Shown: positions 46,870 through 57,554, counted from the stretch's first letter. The stretch: 64,000 nucleotides of DNA from CAVVYJ01 sp963752495 (GCA_963752495.1 CAVVYJ010000005.1:1-64000), one strand, 5' to 3'. The notes: generated by a model from the letters alone, not told the origin. Program-made: numbers and translations.

Positions 46870-47832
46870 ATGAATGAGAATACTGACAATCTAGCTCAAG
46901 CTAAGCCCGCAGTCATTGAGAACATCGCGGCTGTACGCGCCATGATTAAACGCCACAAATTCAATGACATCGTTTTTGCAGTCATCGGATTGCTGGCATT
47001 AATGCTGGGCTTGCTCACGCTACTCACTTTATTTATTGATTTAATTGTAGATGGCAGTGGAAAGTTCAATTTGCAATTTTTAAGTGATTTTCCATCGCGC
47101 CGCGCTGGAAGTGCTGGCCTTTTGTCGGCTTGGGTTGGTTCTGCATTGGTCATGCTTGTTACATTTATCACAGCCGTACCAATTGGTGTAGCTGCAGGTC
47201 TCTATCTGGAAGAATATGCCAAAAAAGGCTGGTTTTCTGATCTGATCGAAATTAATGTATCCAATCTGGCAGGCGTGCCTTCCATCATCTATGGTCTGCT
47301 TGCATTAGGGTTGTTTGTTTATATATTAGACTTAGGCCAAAGCATTCTCACAGCGGGTCTAACCCTCGGGCTACTCATATTACCCATCGTGATTGTTTCC
47401 ACCCGTGAATCTATCCGAGCGATTCCTGTGGCTATTCGCGAAGCCGCCTACGCTGTTGGCTCAACCAAGTGGCAAATGGTGTACGACCACGTATTGAAAT
47501 ATTCTTATGGCGGCATTTTAACAGGCGTGATTATCGGCATGGCACGTGCGCTGGGCGAAACTGCACCAATTATCACGATTGGCGCACTCACCTTTATCGC
47601 ATTCCTGCCGCCTTCGCCAATTACTGATACTGCGCCGTTTATCAACTTTGAATGGCTACACTCAGGCTTTACGGTTATGCCAATCCAAATGTTTAACTGG
47701 ATATCTCGTCCGGACCATGCATTTCATATTAACGCAGCAGCAACCGGCGCAATTATCATTATTGTCACGTTGCTGATGAACGGCACCGCAATCTATTTAC
47801 GCTACAAGATTCGTAAAAACATTAAATGGTAG
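46870..47832 (+). CDS. pstA: phosphate ABC transporter permease PstA
   Basis: 320 residues with six membrane helices. The ABC-contact loop is STRESIRAIPVAIREAAYAV, followed by GMARALGETAPIITIGALTF. AGVPSIIYGLLALGLFVYI is the PstA counterpart of the PstC motif. It lies 43 bases after pstC. Confidence 0.95.
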   Translation: MNENTDNLAQAKPAVIENIAAVRAMIKRHKFNDIVFAVIGLLALMLGLLTLLTLFIDLIVDGSGKFNLQFLSDFPSRRAGSAGLLSAWVGSALVMLVTFITAVPIGVAAGLYLEEYAKKGWFSDLIEINVSNLAGVPSIIYGLLALGLFVYILDLGQSILTAGLTLGLLILPIVIVSTRESIRAIPVAIREAAYAVGSTKWQMVYDHVLKYSYGGILTGVIIGMARALGETAPIITIGALTFIAFLPPSPITDTAPFINFEWLHSGFTVMPIQMFNWISRPDHAFHINAAATGAIIIIVTLLMNGTAIYLRYKIRKNIKW

Positions 47833-47888
47833 TTTAAAGCTAATTGATTAACCTATCGAACACTCACTGATTATTTGGAACGCATTTT

Positions 47889-48668
47889 ATGGAAACCATA
47901 GCACCTCCGATTAAAGCTGAATCGCGCAATCTTAACTTTTTTTACAGTAATGGCATGCAAGCGCTTAAAAACATCAACATGCCAGTATATGATAAAAAAA
48001 TTACCGCGCTGATTGGTCCTTCTGGCTGCGGAAAATCAACCTTCTTGCGCTGTTTTAACCGCATGCATGACCTTTATCCCGGTAACAAGTATGAAGGCTC
48101 TATCGTCATGCACCCCGACAATACGAACATCTTGGAAAATGGGGTTGACCCGATTGAGGTGCGTATGCGCATCAGCATGGTGTTTCAAAAGCCAAACCCT
48201 TTTCCAAAATCGATCTACGAAAACGTTGCTTATGGCTTGCGCGTACGTGGAGAGAAAAATAAGCGATTAATGGACGACAAGGTAGAAGAAGCATTAAAAG
48301 GTGCTTCTTTATGGAACGAAGTCAAAGATCGCCTGCAAGACTTAGCATTTAATTTATCTGGCGGCCAGCAACAGCGTCTTTGCATTGCACGCGCCTTGGC
48401 GACAGATCCGGAAATTATGCTGTTCGATGAACCAACCTCAGCTTTGGATCCTATTGCGACCGCAAACATTGAAGAACTGATGAACGAGCTACGCAATAAA
48501 CTGACTATTCTCGTCGTCACCCATAACATGCAGCAAGCTGCACGTGTCTCTGATTACACAGCGTACATGTACTTGGGAGATTTGATTGAATTTAACAATA
48601 CGGGTGATATTTTCATTAAACCTAATGATAAGCGCACAGAAGATTATATTACTGGCAGAATCAGTTAA
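47889..48668 (+). CDS. pstB: phosphate ABC transporter ATPase PstB
   Basis: 259 residues. Walker A GPSGCGKST, the PstB-typical FLRCFNRMHDL, Q-loop VFQKPNPFP, signature LSGGQQQRLCIARAL, Walker B IMLFDEPTSALDP and switch VVTHNMQQA. It energises import through PstCA. Confidence 0.98.
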   Translation: METIAPPIKAESRNLNFFYSNGMQALKNINMPVYDKKITALIGPSGCGKSTFLRCFNRMHDLYPGNKYEGSIVMHPDNTNILENGVDPIEVRMRISMVFQKPNPFPKSIYENVAYGLRVRGEKNKRLMDDKVEEALKGASLWNEVKDRLQDLAFNLSGGQQQRLCIARALATDPEIMLFDEPTSALDPIATANIEELMNELRNKLTILVVTHNMQQAARVSDYTAYMYLGDLIEFNNTGDIFIKPNDKRTEDYITGRIS

Positions 48669-48692
48669 TTAGCAGGACAGCCTGGAGAAACC

Positions 48693-49400
48693 ATGAACGA
48701 AACCATACACCTTTCCCGCCAATTTGACGAAGATCTAGAGCGATTGCGCAGTAGCGTCCTGCAAATGGGTGGATTAGTAGAAACACAAATCAGCACGATT
48801 ACCAAGGCTTATGCCAGCAGCAACAGTGCGGCTGTGCTTAATGTGATGGAAAATGATAAAGAGGTGAATGCGCTTGAAAAAGCGATTGACGACGATTGCA
48901 TCCACATTATTGCTAAACGCCAACCCACGGCTTCTGATTTACGCCTAATCATGGGGATTAGTAAAATGGTCACCGACCTTGAGCGCTCTGGTGATGAAAT
49001 TAAAAAAATGGCCAAAAGCATCCGTCGCATTCAGGACGGCGAATCTGCAGCGTTTCGTGAGCTTACAATTTTAAAAGGCGCAACGGATGTAAGACACCTG
49101 TCAAAAGCTGCCAGTTTGCAGCTAAGACGCGCCCTTGATACCTTTGCAAGACTGGACACCGCTGAAGCTGAGGCTGTAATTGCGGCCGACGAAGAGCTTG
49201 ATACCGAGTTCAAGGGAATTGTTCGCCAGCTCATTACATATATGATGGAAGACCCACGCGCCATCACCACTGCATTAGATATTATCACGATTGCCCGTGC
49301 CATTGAACGTGTGGGAGACCATGCAAAGAACATTGCAGAGCAGGTGATTTACATTGTGGAAGGCCGTGATGTAAGGCACACCAAAAGCGAAGAGTCTTAA
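48693..49400 (+). CDS. phoU: phosphate signalling regulator PhoU
   Basis: 235 residues, two three-helix bundles with the repeated metal motif: EKAIDDDCIHIIAKRQPTAS, DLRLIMGISKMVTDLERSGD and IARAIERVGDHAKNIAEQVI. It couples the Pst state to PhoR and keeps the Pho regulon off in phosphate excess. It ends the pst operon. phoB and phoR are not in the window. Confidence 0.97.
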   Translation: MNETIHLSRQFDEDLERLRSSVLQMGGLVETQISTITKAYASSNSAAVLNVMENDKEVNALEKAIDDDCIHIIAKRQPTASDLRLIMGISKMVTDLERSGDEIKKMAKSIRRIQDGESAAFRELTILKGATDVRHLSKAASLQLRRALDTFARLDTAEAEAVIAADEELDTEFKGIVRQLITYMMEDPRAITTALDIITIARAIERVGDHAKNIAEQVIYIVEGRDVRHTKSEES

Positions 49401-49413
49401 AGTATTTGATTTG

Positions 49414-49438
49414 AAAAGCCAGCGATTGCTGGCTTTTT
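49414..49438. terminator. bidirectional terminator between phoU and the glycosyltransferase
   Basis: AAAAGCCAGC, loop GATT, GCTGGCTTTTT, with A/T runs on both sides. It serves two convergent genes. Confidence 0.88.
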
Positions 49439-49440
49439 AA

Positions 49441-50601
49441 TTACACCTGATTTTCAATGGCTTTTAAGTAAAACGCCACCTTACGCTCTGCTTGCACCCC
49501 AGCTGTCCAAAATTTTGTGGTGTAGTCTTTGGCTTTTGTAGCCAAGGTTTTTCTTTGTTTTGGATTTTCAATCAAAGATGCAACCTTCTCCGCAAAACCA
49601 TGGGTCGAATCAGGCGCTATCATTGCACCCTCTCCTTCAACCAATATAGATGCCGTACCTAGTTCTGCAATCGCAACCACCGGCGTGCCCTGTGCCATTG
49701 CCTCCAACAGCACCAATCCTTGTGTCTCGCTTTTGGAGGCAAAAACAAAGACATCCGCAGCTTTGTAACATGCATTCAACTCGGTATTGCGATCCAGATA
49801 GCCAATGAACTGCACGTTATTTTGCAAATTGAGTGTTTTTGAGAGTTGATTCAATGACTTTTCTGCAGGACCTTCTCCCGTTACCACTAGTAAAATATTA
49901 GGGTGCGTCTCAATTAGACATTTTGTCATTTGCAACAAAAAATCAATATTCTTTTCAAACGCTACGCGCCCAACGTACAGTAGCATCGGTCTGCCTAGGG
50001 CAATGCCATACTTAATTCTGAATGCCAAACCATCTGCTTGCGCAAAGCTACTGCTCTGCAAGCCTGTAGGTATCACATCTGCATGCACCAGCACGCCATA
50101 ACTCCTTAGCACATCCAGCATAGGCTGTGATGGTGCAACAATCGCATCTACTGCATTACATTGCCGCTTAGAAATCATACGTGCTAATCCACGCGCCATG
50201 CGCTTAGGAATCCATGGCAAATAATGATGCAGGTAGTCTTCAAAAAATGTGTGATAAGTTTCTACGCAGGGAATATTGAGCAGCTTGGAGAGTTTAATAC
50301 CCAGATAATGCGCAACAAATGGCGTGTGAATATGTATCAAATCATAATTTCCCTGCCTAAGCTCAGGTAGCAACTTAAGCGCTTCGCCATACTTCATGAG
50401 TTTATCTTCAGGATCAAAGTAAATCGAACGCGCGGGAATGCGCTTTACAAAATTTTCGGTTGTATTGTTAACACCATAATCCGGCGCAATCAAATCCACC
50501 TGATGGCCAAGTATTTTGAGCTGACTAATAAAGGTTCTAATTGAAGTAGAAACGCCATTAACACGTGGGAAATAAACATCCGAAATAAATAATATTTTCA
50601 T
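49441..50601 (-). CDS. GT4-family glycosyltransferase
   Basis: 386 residues, GT-B fold. The N-terminus is MKILFISDVYFPRVNGVSTS with the glycine-rich loop. The C-terminal UDP-sugar site shows LLYVGRVAFEKNIDFLL and the EX7E motif in SETQGLVLLEAMAQGTPVVA. The start and HTPFVAHYLGIKLSKLLNIP resemble lipid glycosyltransferases of the MgdA/Agt/SqdX group, which glycosylate diacylglycerol. Its upstream region is rich in PhoB-like TGTCA sites. Inference: synthesis of phosphorus-free glycolipids in phosphate starvation; a polysaccharide role cannot be excluded. Confidence 0.85.
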   Translation of the reverse strand: MKILFISDVYFPRVNGVSTSIRTFISQLKILGHQVDLIAPDYGVNNTTENFVKRIPARSIYFDPEDKLMKYGEALKLLPELRQGNYDLIHIHTPFVAHYLGIKLSKLLNIPCVETYHTFFEDYLHHYLPWIPKRMARGLARMISKRQCNAVDAIVAPSQPMLDVLRSYGVLVHADVIPTGLQSSSFAQADGLAFRIKYGIALGRPMLLYVGRVAFEKNIDFLLQMTKCLIETHPNILLVVTGEGPAEKSLNQLSKTLNLQNNVQFIGYLDRNTELNACYKAADVFVFASKSETQGLVLLEAMAQGTPVVAIAELGTASILVEGEGAMIAPDSTHGFAEKVASLIENPKQRKTLATKAKDYTTKFWTAGVQAERKVAFYLKAIENQV

Positions 50602-50647
50602 TCATCACTTAGTCAATAATGATAATTGTGCATGCTATACGTTAAAT

Positions 50648-50760
50648 GTGACAGCTTGATGAATATGACAAACTAAACTTGGCTGTCATAGTAAACTGTC
50701 ATGAATTAATCACGATACAGTCATCCAAGTTTCACATAAACATGACAAATTAGCCGTCAT
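50648..50760. promoter_or_regulatory. TGTCA-rich divergent promoter region, probable PhoB sites
   Basis: Between the glycosyltransferase (minus) and the phospholipase-like gene (plus) there are seven (T/C)GTCA-type half-sites on one strand or the other: near 50648, 50665, 50683, 50696, 50718, 50742 and 50755. One plus-strand pair, CAGTCAT CCAA GTTTCAC at 50718-50735, has the exact 7-4-7 spacing; CTGTCAT twice at 50683 and 50696 is spaced 13. The density is far above that of other intergenic regions here. Confidence 0.5.
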
Positions 50761-50782
50761 GCAAATGCAAGCAAATACATGA

Positions 50783-51627
50783 ATGTCAGCTTGTTGGTGG
50801 CTACCACTCTGTTTGTATTCCATCGATGCAAATGCCTGGGGTTTATTCACGCACGTGTATTTTGCGCAGTCTTTATTAGTCGTCACCCCTTCTGGATAAG
50901 CGTTTTAGAGAAATTATTAAACAATTTCCAGAGCTGGTCATGGCTGGGGCTTGTTTGCCGGATTTAGCCGTTATCTCGAAAAAATTTAGCACAACGCATC
51001 AGTGGCAAAAAGCAGAATATCTTGTTGCAACAGCAAACAATGAAGAAGAAATGGCTATCGCAATTGGTTACATCAGCCATTTATATGTGGATGTGATTGC
51101 GCATAACCATTTTGTGCCCGCACACGAAGCCATGTGGCTTAACGAAAGTATATTTACACACATTGGCTCTGAGTGGGCCATGGATGGGCACTATCTCATC
51201 GAAAATGTCAGCACACACCAAGTCAGCTACTGACTAAGCATGCGATACAAATCAGCCACTTTATTGCGCCATGTTTTGATCAACACCCGTCTGTTGTGAA
51301 AAGTCAATCTTAAAAAACTGGCCATTGGCTGATGGATTATTCAGGTTAGTTCAAGCTACCTACGTCATTAACAAATATGTTCAGTGGATTAGAAATGGCA
51401 AACATAAACACTTTGACTATTACATCACTAAAACAGAACATGCCTTAGAAGAGTTCCACAAATGTTCTATGGCCATAGACCAAGATGGGAACCAGAGCAC
51501 TGGTTCATGTTAGCTCAAACCACATGCCGACATGGAGAGCGCGATGTTTGGAAGAGTTGATTGAAGATCACGCCATGCCGATACGTTACTACACGGCATT
51601 CAGGCTAAGTATTTCTTAGACCACTAA
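50783..51627 (+). pseudogene. zinc-dependent phospholipase C-like gene, several frameshifts
   Basis: About 280 codons, the usual size of this family (PF00882). The start MSACWWLPLCLYSIDANA is a signal peptide; cleavage would expose WGLFTHVYFAQ, with the N-terminal Trp and the His that bind zinc in these enzymes. Next come MAGACLPDLAVI (Asp ligand) and IGYISHLYVDVIAHNHFVP (His, Asp, His ligands). The frame breaks near 50880, 51232, 51300, 51500 and 51570, ending GIQAKYFLDH. Every ligand segment is present, so this may be either a recent pseudogene or an error-dense stretch. It is divergent from the glycosyltransferase. Confidence 0.7.
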
Positions 51628-51628
51628 T

Positions 51629-52167
51629 TTAGACAACTAAAAATGATAAGTAGGCGATTGAAGCGCCAATTGAAGCGCCTGCTATCACGTCACTTGGGTA
51701 ATGTAAACCCAAAATCACGCGCGACATACCAACCATCACGGTAAAAGTAATAACAAGCTCGCCAGCATTGGGTAATAGGCTAAAGCCACTCCAGTAAAAG
51801 CTACCGCATGCAAAGTGTGGCCTGAAGGAAAACTAAAGTGATCTAGCGGCTTGCCGGACACCCAAACATCTTGCCGCACTTGAAAAGGTCGTGGGCGGTG
51901 CGTTTTTGCTTTAAGCCATTTATAAATAAATGTACCGGTTAAACCCGCTGTCACCATATGCAGCACTGGCTTAATGCCTTCAGCTTGCTGTGTGATTAAA
52001 ATCGCCAACATCAATGTATACCAAAATACGCCATCGCCTAAGCGGCTAATCATGCGAAACCACTCACGTATTATTCTATATTGGCTGGCATGGCTAACGG
52101 TAACGCACAAGGTGCTATCTAGCGCATGCATGCGGCTAAAATAAAATCGCATTTGTTTGGTCATCAT
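51629..52167 (-). CDS. PAP2-family membrane phosphatase, one frameshift
   Basis: About 180 residues after restoring one base near 51744. Phosphatase motif 1 is KAKTHRPRPFQ, motif 2 FPSGHTLHA, and motif 3 SRVILGLHYPSD, the last lying beyond the break (expected CTTTTTACC, seen CTTTTACC). Four to five membrane helices. The family removes phosphate from phosphatidic acid, undecaprenyl diphosphate or similar lipids. It is convergent with the phospholipase-like gene, with one base between their stops. Confidence 0.85.
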
Positions 52168-52438
52168 TCACTCCTATCATCTGGCAATTACAATTGCTGA
52201 TAGTGGCAGTTTGCCAACCGAATATGACCAATTGATTAACGCAAGATGAAGGTTTTGTGAAGTAACATATTGATAAATAACGATTTATATAGTTTTACAT
52301 ACAAATCAGCTAAAAAACACCTGCCCTGCAGCCCAATATCCATGCGGGTCACAGGGCGACTATTTTTGATTTTGTAGCGCTTCAATATGCAAGGCGTAAT
52401 GTTTATAGCTGACGCACCCTACGCGTGGAGCCTTTAGT
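52168..52438. other. intergenic region without a recognisable gene
   Basis: About 270 bases, upstream of the PAP2 gene and downstream of the SemiSWEET gene. AT-rich on the PAP2 side. One short GC-rich inverted stretch (CCCTGC...GCAGGG-like, 52322-52370). I see no tRNA, open frame or strong promoter that I can support. Confidence 0.4.
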
Positions 52439-52692
52439 TTATCTGTGCTTAATTTTTAACCAAAGTACCATGCAAGCCAGTATAAAAGTACGGCATTTGC
52501 AATTACAATTGGCCAGCTGGAAATAAACAACCCATAGACCATCCAACCTGCAACACCTATGCTAAATATGCTATACATAGGTAAGGAAACGCCCGATAAA
52601 TCGCGAGTGCTCCACGAGTGTAAGGCTGCGGCACAAAAGCGAAAGTTGTTAAAAAAGCTGAGAAATAGCCAATAAAATCTGGTCATATCCAT
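52439..52692 (-). CDS. SemiSWEET-type sugar transporter, several frameshifts
   Basis: About 85 residues, one PQ-loop triple-helix bundle. Joined frames read DFIGYFSAFLTTFAFVPQ, ALHSWSTRDLSGVSLPMYSI and FSIGVAGWMVYGLFISSWPI, ending VLWLKIKHR. The Pro-Gln of helix 1 is the SemiSWEET hallmark, and the homodimer moves sugars. Breaks lie near 52625 and 52490, and probably near 52683, where the first ATG is out of frame with the family start. Three indels in 254 bases is the highest density in the window. Confidence 0.75.
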
Positions 52693-52717
52693 ACTTATAA
52701 TTTACCAATCTTGATAT

Positions 52718-54071
52718 TTACATGTGGTTAGTTACAACTTCTGCGATTTGTTCTGCCAGTTTTTGCACCAGCTTTGCATCTTGGCCTTCCACCATCACTC
52801 GGATTTTCGGCTCGGTGCCGGAGGCGCGAAGCAACACCCGTCCTGCTCCATTTAATTCAGTTTCTGCTTTTTTAACGGCATCTTGAATTTGCGGTGTTTC
52901 CTAAATCGCAGCTTGCTCTTCGTCGTCACATTAATCAGCACTTGTGGATAAAGAGTTAACTGTTTACCCAGCTCACCCAGTTTTTTTCCGCTCAGTTTTA
53001 ACGCATGCAGCACTTGTAGCGCGGCAATAATCGCATCACCACTGGTGTGTTTATCCAATGTTAAAATGTGGCCTGAGTTCTCACCGCCCAGTTTCCAGTT
53101 TTTCTCATTTAACAATTCAAGCACATATCTATCGCCCACTTTAGCGCGCGCAAATGGAATTTGATGTTTTTGCAGTGCATGCTCTAGCGCTAGGTTTGTC
53201 ATCAGCGTGCCAGCTACGCCGCCTTTAAGTTTGCCTTTGGCATATAAACCCAACGCGATGATATAAAGCAATTGATCACCATCGAGCAAATTGCCTTCGG
53301 CATCTACCATCATCACACGGTCGCCATCACCATCAAAAGCAATACCTAAATCCGCTTTATGTTCACCACGGCCTTTTGCAAAGCTTGTGGATGCGTAGAA
53401 CCCACGTCTTTATTGATATTTAAGCCATCCGGTTTGTTGCCAATCGCAATCACCTCTGCGCCAAGCTCGTGGAACACATCTGGCGCAACATGATAAGTTG
53501 CACCATGTGCGCAATCCAGCACAATTTTTAGCCCGCGCAAATCCAAATCATTGGGAAACGTACTTTTACAAAATTCCACATAGCGCCCTGCAGCATCGTC
53601 AATGCGGCGCGCCTTACCTAAATCTACAGATTCCATTACCAATACGGGTTTATCAAGTTCCGTTTCAATCGCATGCTCGATATCATCAGGCAGCTTGGAG
53701 CCTGAACTCGAAAAGAATTTAATGCCGTTATCGTAATAAGGGTTGTGGGATGCTGAAATCACAATACCCGCCTGCGCTCGTAAGGCGCGGGTGAGATAAG
53801 CCACCGCAGGTGTCGGCATTGGACCTGTAAGCAGCACATCTACGCCCGCGGCTGATAAGCCCGCTTCCAGCGCGGCTTCCAGCATGTAGCCAGAAATGCG
53901 CGTATCTTTGCCTATCAGCACGGCCGGCCTTGCGCCTTTAGCCAGATTACTTTTGGCAGAAGTCAGCACCTTGCCCGCAGCGTATCCCAAGCGCATCACA
54001 AAATCCGGTGTGATTGGGTATTCACCCACGCGCCCACGTATGCCATCCGTACCAAAATATTTTTTACTCAT
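52718..54071 (-). CDS. glmM: phosphoglucosamine mutase, two frameshifts
   Basis: About 451 residues when two single A deletions (near 53362 and 52902) are restored. It converts glucosamine 6-phosphate to glucosamine 1-phosphate for cell-wall precursors. The phosphoserine loop is IVISASHNPYYDNGIKFF; the metal loop DGDGDR lies at the first break, upstream of VMMVDAEGNLLDGDQLLYI; the sugar loop is KLGGENSGHI; the phosphate loop RASGTEPKIRVMVEG is beyond the second break, ending near TNHM. It is expected to be essential, so the breaks are almost certainly sequence errors. It follows folP. Confidence 0.93.
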
Positions 54072-54086
54072 TCATTTTTCTCTTGT

Positions 54087-54906
54087 TTATAGAATTGCTG
54101 TGACCACTTTTAATGCTTCAACGGTAGCCTTCACATCATGCACCCGCAGTATTTTAGCGCCTTTCATGGCAGAAATCACAGAAGCCGCAATACTGGCGTA
54201 AAACGCTGCGTCCACATCATTACCTGTCACTTGGCCAAGCACCGATTTTCGCGATAGCCCAATCAACAAAGGCTGACCTAGTTCTGTAAAACTTTCAAGT
54301 TGTTGTATTAGCGTAATGTTGTGCTCGCGCGTTTTTCCAAACCCAAAACCAGGGTCGAGCACAATATTCGATGCTCCAATCCCCGCATGGATACTCGCTC
54401 TCAGACGTTCCTTTAGAAAGTTTTTTACATCGTTCGTAACGTTCTGATACTGCGGATTATCCTGCATATTCTGCGGCGTACCTTGCATGTGCATCAAACA
54501 CACGCCCACATTACTCTTTGCGACAACTTCCAACGCACCATCTTCCTGCAACGCACGGACGTCGTTAACCATACTGGCGCCAGCCTGCAATGGCGGCCTG
54601 CATCACTTGCGGTTTATAAGTATCGATTGAAATGGGCACATTTTTTTTAGCCAAAGCTTCTATTACGGGAATCACGCGGTCTAGCTCTTCTTGCAGACTC
54701 ACTGGTGTTGCGTTTGGGCGCGTGGATTCACCACCAATATCAAGTATATCTGCGCCCTCTTCCACCAGTTTAAGCGCATGCTCAATCGCCAAATTGGTCG
54801 CCGCGAACTTGCCACCATCAGAGAAAGAATCGGGCGTGACATTCACAATGCCCATCACGCGCGGCGTGGTTAAATCGAGCTGAAATTTGCCACAATTAAA
54901 GTTCAT
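54087..54906 (-). CDS. folP: dihydropteroate synthase, one frameshift
   Basis: About 273 residues after removing one base near 54584 (GCAGGCTGG for GCAGCTGG). It joins dihydropterin pyrophosphate and p-aminobenzoate, the sulfonamide target. Motifs: VMGIVNVTPDSFSDGGKF, DILDIGGESTRPNATPV, ASMVNDVRAL across the break, and VLDPGFGFGKTREHN. It lies between ftsH and glmM in the standard proteobacterial order ftsH-folP-glmM. Confidence 0.95.
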
Positions 54907-54911
54907 AAAAA

Positions 54912-54936
54912 AAGGGCTGATAAAGAATCAGCCCTT
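54912..54936 (-). terminator. terminator between ftsH and folP
   Basis: AAGGGCTGA / TCAGCCCTT, 7-base loop, followed on the minus strand by a run of seven T that reaches the folP start. It probably reduces read-through from ftsH. Confidence 0.8.
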
Positions 54937-54954
54937 ATTCTAACATTGATTTAA

Positions 54955-56840
54955 TTAGCTTTTGGTTGCAGGTTGCGGCGTGGCAGAAGATGCACCTGAG
55001 CTACCACCGCTACTTGGCTTAACGGCGCTTTGACGCGGCTTAGGCTCGCGCACCGGCTTGCCTGCCATAATGTCGTTAATCTGGTCGGCATCAATTGTTT
55101 CATATTCCATTAAAGCCGCCGTCATGGCTTCTACTTTATCGCGGTTCGCTTCTAACAATTTACGTGCTATCGCATATTGCTCATCTAAAATGCGGCGAAT
55201 TTCTGCGTCCACTTTTTGTTGCGTAGCTTCTGAAACGGTTTTAGAACTCATGCTGCCGAAGAATGAATCTTGCTCATCGCCCGCATACACCATGGTGCCC
55301 AGCGCATCACTCATGCCGTACTTGGTCACCATTGCACGTGCCAATTTAGTTGCACGTTCAAAATCATTTGCTGCGCCTGTAGACATTTGATTCATAAAAA
55401 TTTCTTCGGAAATACGCCCACCGAACAGAATCGAAATCTCTTCCAGCATTTTGTCTTTGTAATTGCTGATGCGGTCGAACTCCGGCAATTGCCAAGTTAA
55501 CCCAAGCGCCCAACCGCGCGGCATAATCGTCACTTTGTGCACTGGGTCGGCTTTTGGTAACAACTTCGCTACTACCGCATGACCAGACTCATGGTAAGCG
55601 GTATTGCGGCGCTCTTCTTCGCGCATCACCATAGATTTACGCTCTGGGCCCATATAAATCTTGTCTTTGGCATCTTCAAAGTCTTCCATATCTACTGTGC
55701 GCTTGTTGCGGCGCGCGGCAAATAGTGCGGCTTCGTTCACCAAATTAGCCAAATCTGCACCACTAAAACCAGGTGTGCCGCGGGCGATAATATCAGCCTT
55801 CACGTCCGGGTCAATCGGCACTTTACGCATGTGCACGAGCAAGATTTGCTCGCGACCTTTAATATCAGGCAAGCCAACCATCACTTGTCTATCAAAACGA
55901 CCAGGGCGTAACAAGGCTTTATCCAATACATCGGCACGGTTAGTTGCTGCGATAATAATCACACCAGAACTCGCTTCAAACCCATCCATCTCCACCAATA
56001 ATTGGTTTAGTGTTTGTTCGCGCTCGTCATTGCCACCGCCAGTACCCGCGCCCCTGCTGCGGCCTACGGCATCGATTTCATCAATAAAAATAATGCATGG
56101 TGAATTCTTTTTGGCAGTTTCGAACATGTCGCGCACACGCGCTGCGCCCACGCCGACGAACATCTCAACAAAATCAGAACCTGAAATGCTAAAGAAGGGC
56201 ACTTTCGCTTCACCCGCAATCGCGCGTGCGAGCAAAGTTTTACCTGTGCCCGGTGGGCCTACTAACAATACACCACGTGGAATACGGCCACCTAATTTTT
56301 GAAATTTCCAGGCTCTTTCAAAAAGTCTACAAGCTCAGTCACTTCTTCTTTGGCTTCATCGCAGCCTGCAACATCTGCAAACGTAGTTTGGTTTGAGCTT
56401 TCATCTAACTGACGCGCTTTACTTTTTCCAAATGAGAACGGGCCACCGCCTTTGCCGCCACCCTGCATTTGGCGCATAAAGAAAATCCATACGCCAATCA
56501 ATAAAATCATTGGAAACCATGACATGAACATTTCTAGCAACACTGAGCGCTGTTGCTCGGCTTTGGCTTCAACCACCACATTGTATTTGAGCAGGTCATT
56601 TACCATCCACAAATCATTTGGTGTATAGGTGCTGAATTCTTTGCCATCCTGCGTTTTGCCACGCACAACGCGGCCATCAATCTGCACCTTGGCAATGCGG
56701 CCTTGTTTTACCTCTTGCATAAATTGCGAGTAAACCATTTGGGTTTCTGCTTTGCTGCCGCCCCCAAATTGGTTGAACACCGTCATTAATATTAATGCTA
56801 CGGCAATCCAGATGGCAATATTTTTTGCAATATTATTCAC
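54955..56840 (-). CDS. ftsH: membrane ATP-dependent zinc protease FtsH, one frameshift
   Basis: About 628 residues after restoring one A near 56305 (GGAAATTTC for GGAAAATTTC, giving EPGKFQKLGGRIPRG). Two N-terminal membrane helices (IAIWIAVALILMTVF and WFPMILLIGVWIFFMRQM) flank a periplasmic domain. The AAA module has Walker A VGPPGTGKT and Walker B IIFIDEIDAVG, plus SRH LLRPGRFDRQV. The zinc site is HESGHAV. The C-terminal tail is Ser/Gly/Ala-rich. It degrades membrane proteins and, in many bacteria, LpxC. Confidence 0.96.
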
Positions 56841-56933
56841 TATACTGTTCCTTATTAAACCAGCCCGTTGTAGTGCTGGTCATCGATAAACCCACTGCGT
56901 TTTCAAAGTGGGTAAGCTAAATTCTAAACTATT

Positions 56934-57554
56934 TCACAGCTTGCGACTTAAGCCTAATAAATAAACTTCGTTGCTACGGTCACGTGAAGCTTTTGGCTTT
57001 CTTGTAACAACTTTTTCAAATCGGCCACGCATGGCCTTAACAATTTCATCAAAACCACTACCGACAAATACTTTGACTAGAAAATTGCCCTGTGGTTTCA
57101 ACCATTGCTCACTAAATTCAAGCGCCAGCTCAGTTAGATAGGCCGCGCTCGCCTGATCAACATCTTTTACTCCGCTTATATTGGGTGCCATATCTGCAAT
57201 TACAAGGTCTACGGGCTGATTCCCTAACTTTTCTTCCAAAACTTTTAAAGTGGCCTCTTCGCGAAAATCGCCCTGTATAAACTCTACACCTGCAATAGGC
57301 TGCATGTCCAATATATCTAGGGCAATAATACGTCCCTTTCCTTTTAGCCGTTGTAATGCTACCTGCGACCAGCTTCCTGGCGTTGAACCTAAATCAACAA
57401 TCGTCATGCCAGGCTTAATGAGTTTGTCTTTGTCGTCAATTTCAATTAACTTATAAGCAGCACGTGCGCGATAACCCTCCTTTTGCGCTCGCTTTACAAA
57501 CTCATCATTCAGATGCTCCTGCATCCAGGCTTTACTGGTGCGCGTTGGCTTCAT
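56934..57554 (-). CDS. rlmE: 23S rRNA (uridine-2552-2'-O)-methyltransferase
   Basis: 206 residues, FtsJ/RrmJ. SAM motif MTIVDLGSTPGSWSQVAL. The catalytic K-D-K-E includes Lys in RARAAYKLIEIDDKDKL, Asp in LVIADMAPNISG, Lys in FLVKVFVGSG and Glu in SNEVYLLG. It modifies U2552 in the ribosomal A-loop. It lies upstream of ftsH on the same strand, as in most proteobacteria. Confidence 0.96.
   Translation of the reverse strand: MKPTRTSKAWMQEHLNDEFVKRAQKEGYRARAAYKLIEIDDKDKLIKPGMTIVDLGSTPGSWSQVALQRLKGKGRIIALDILDMQPIAGVEFIQGDFREEATLKVLEEKLGNQPVDLVIADMAPNISGVKDVDQASAAYLTELALEFSEQWLKPQGNFLVKVFVGSGFDEIVKAMRGRFEKVVTRKPKASRDRSNEVYLLGLSRKL

Noticed and set aside
53316..53362. Internal start giving a separate short glmM-like gene
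   Set aside because: The apparent start lies inside the conserved DGDGDR loop region; restoring one A gives a full-length enzyme.
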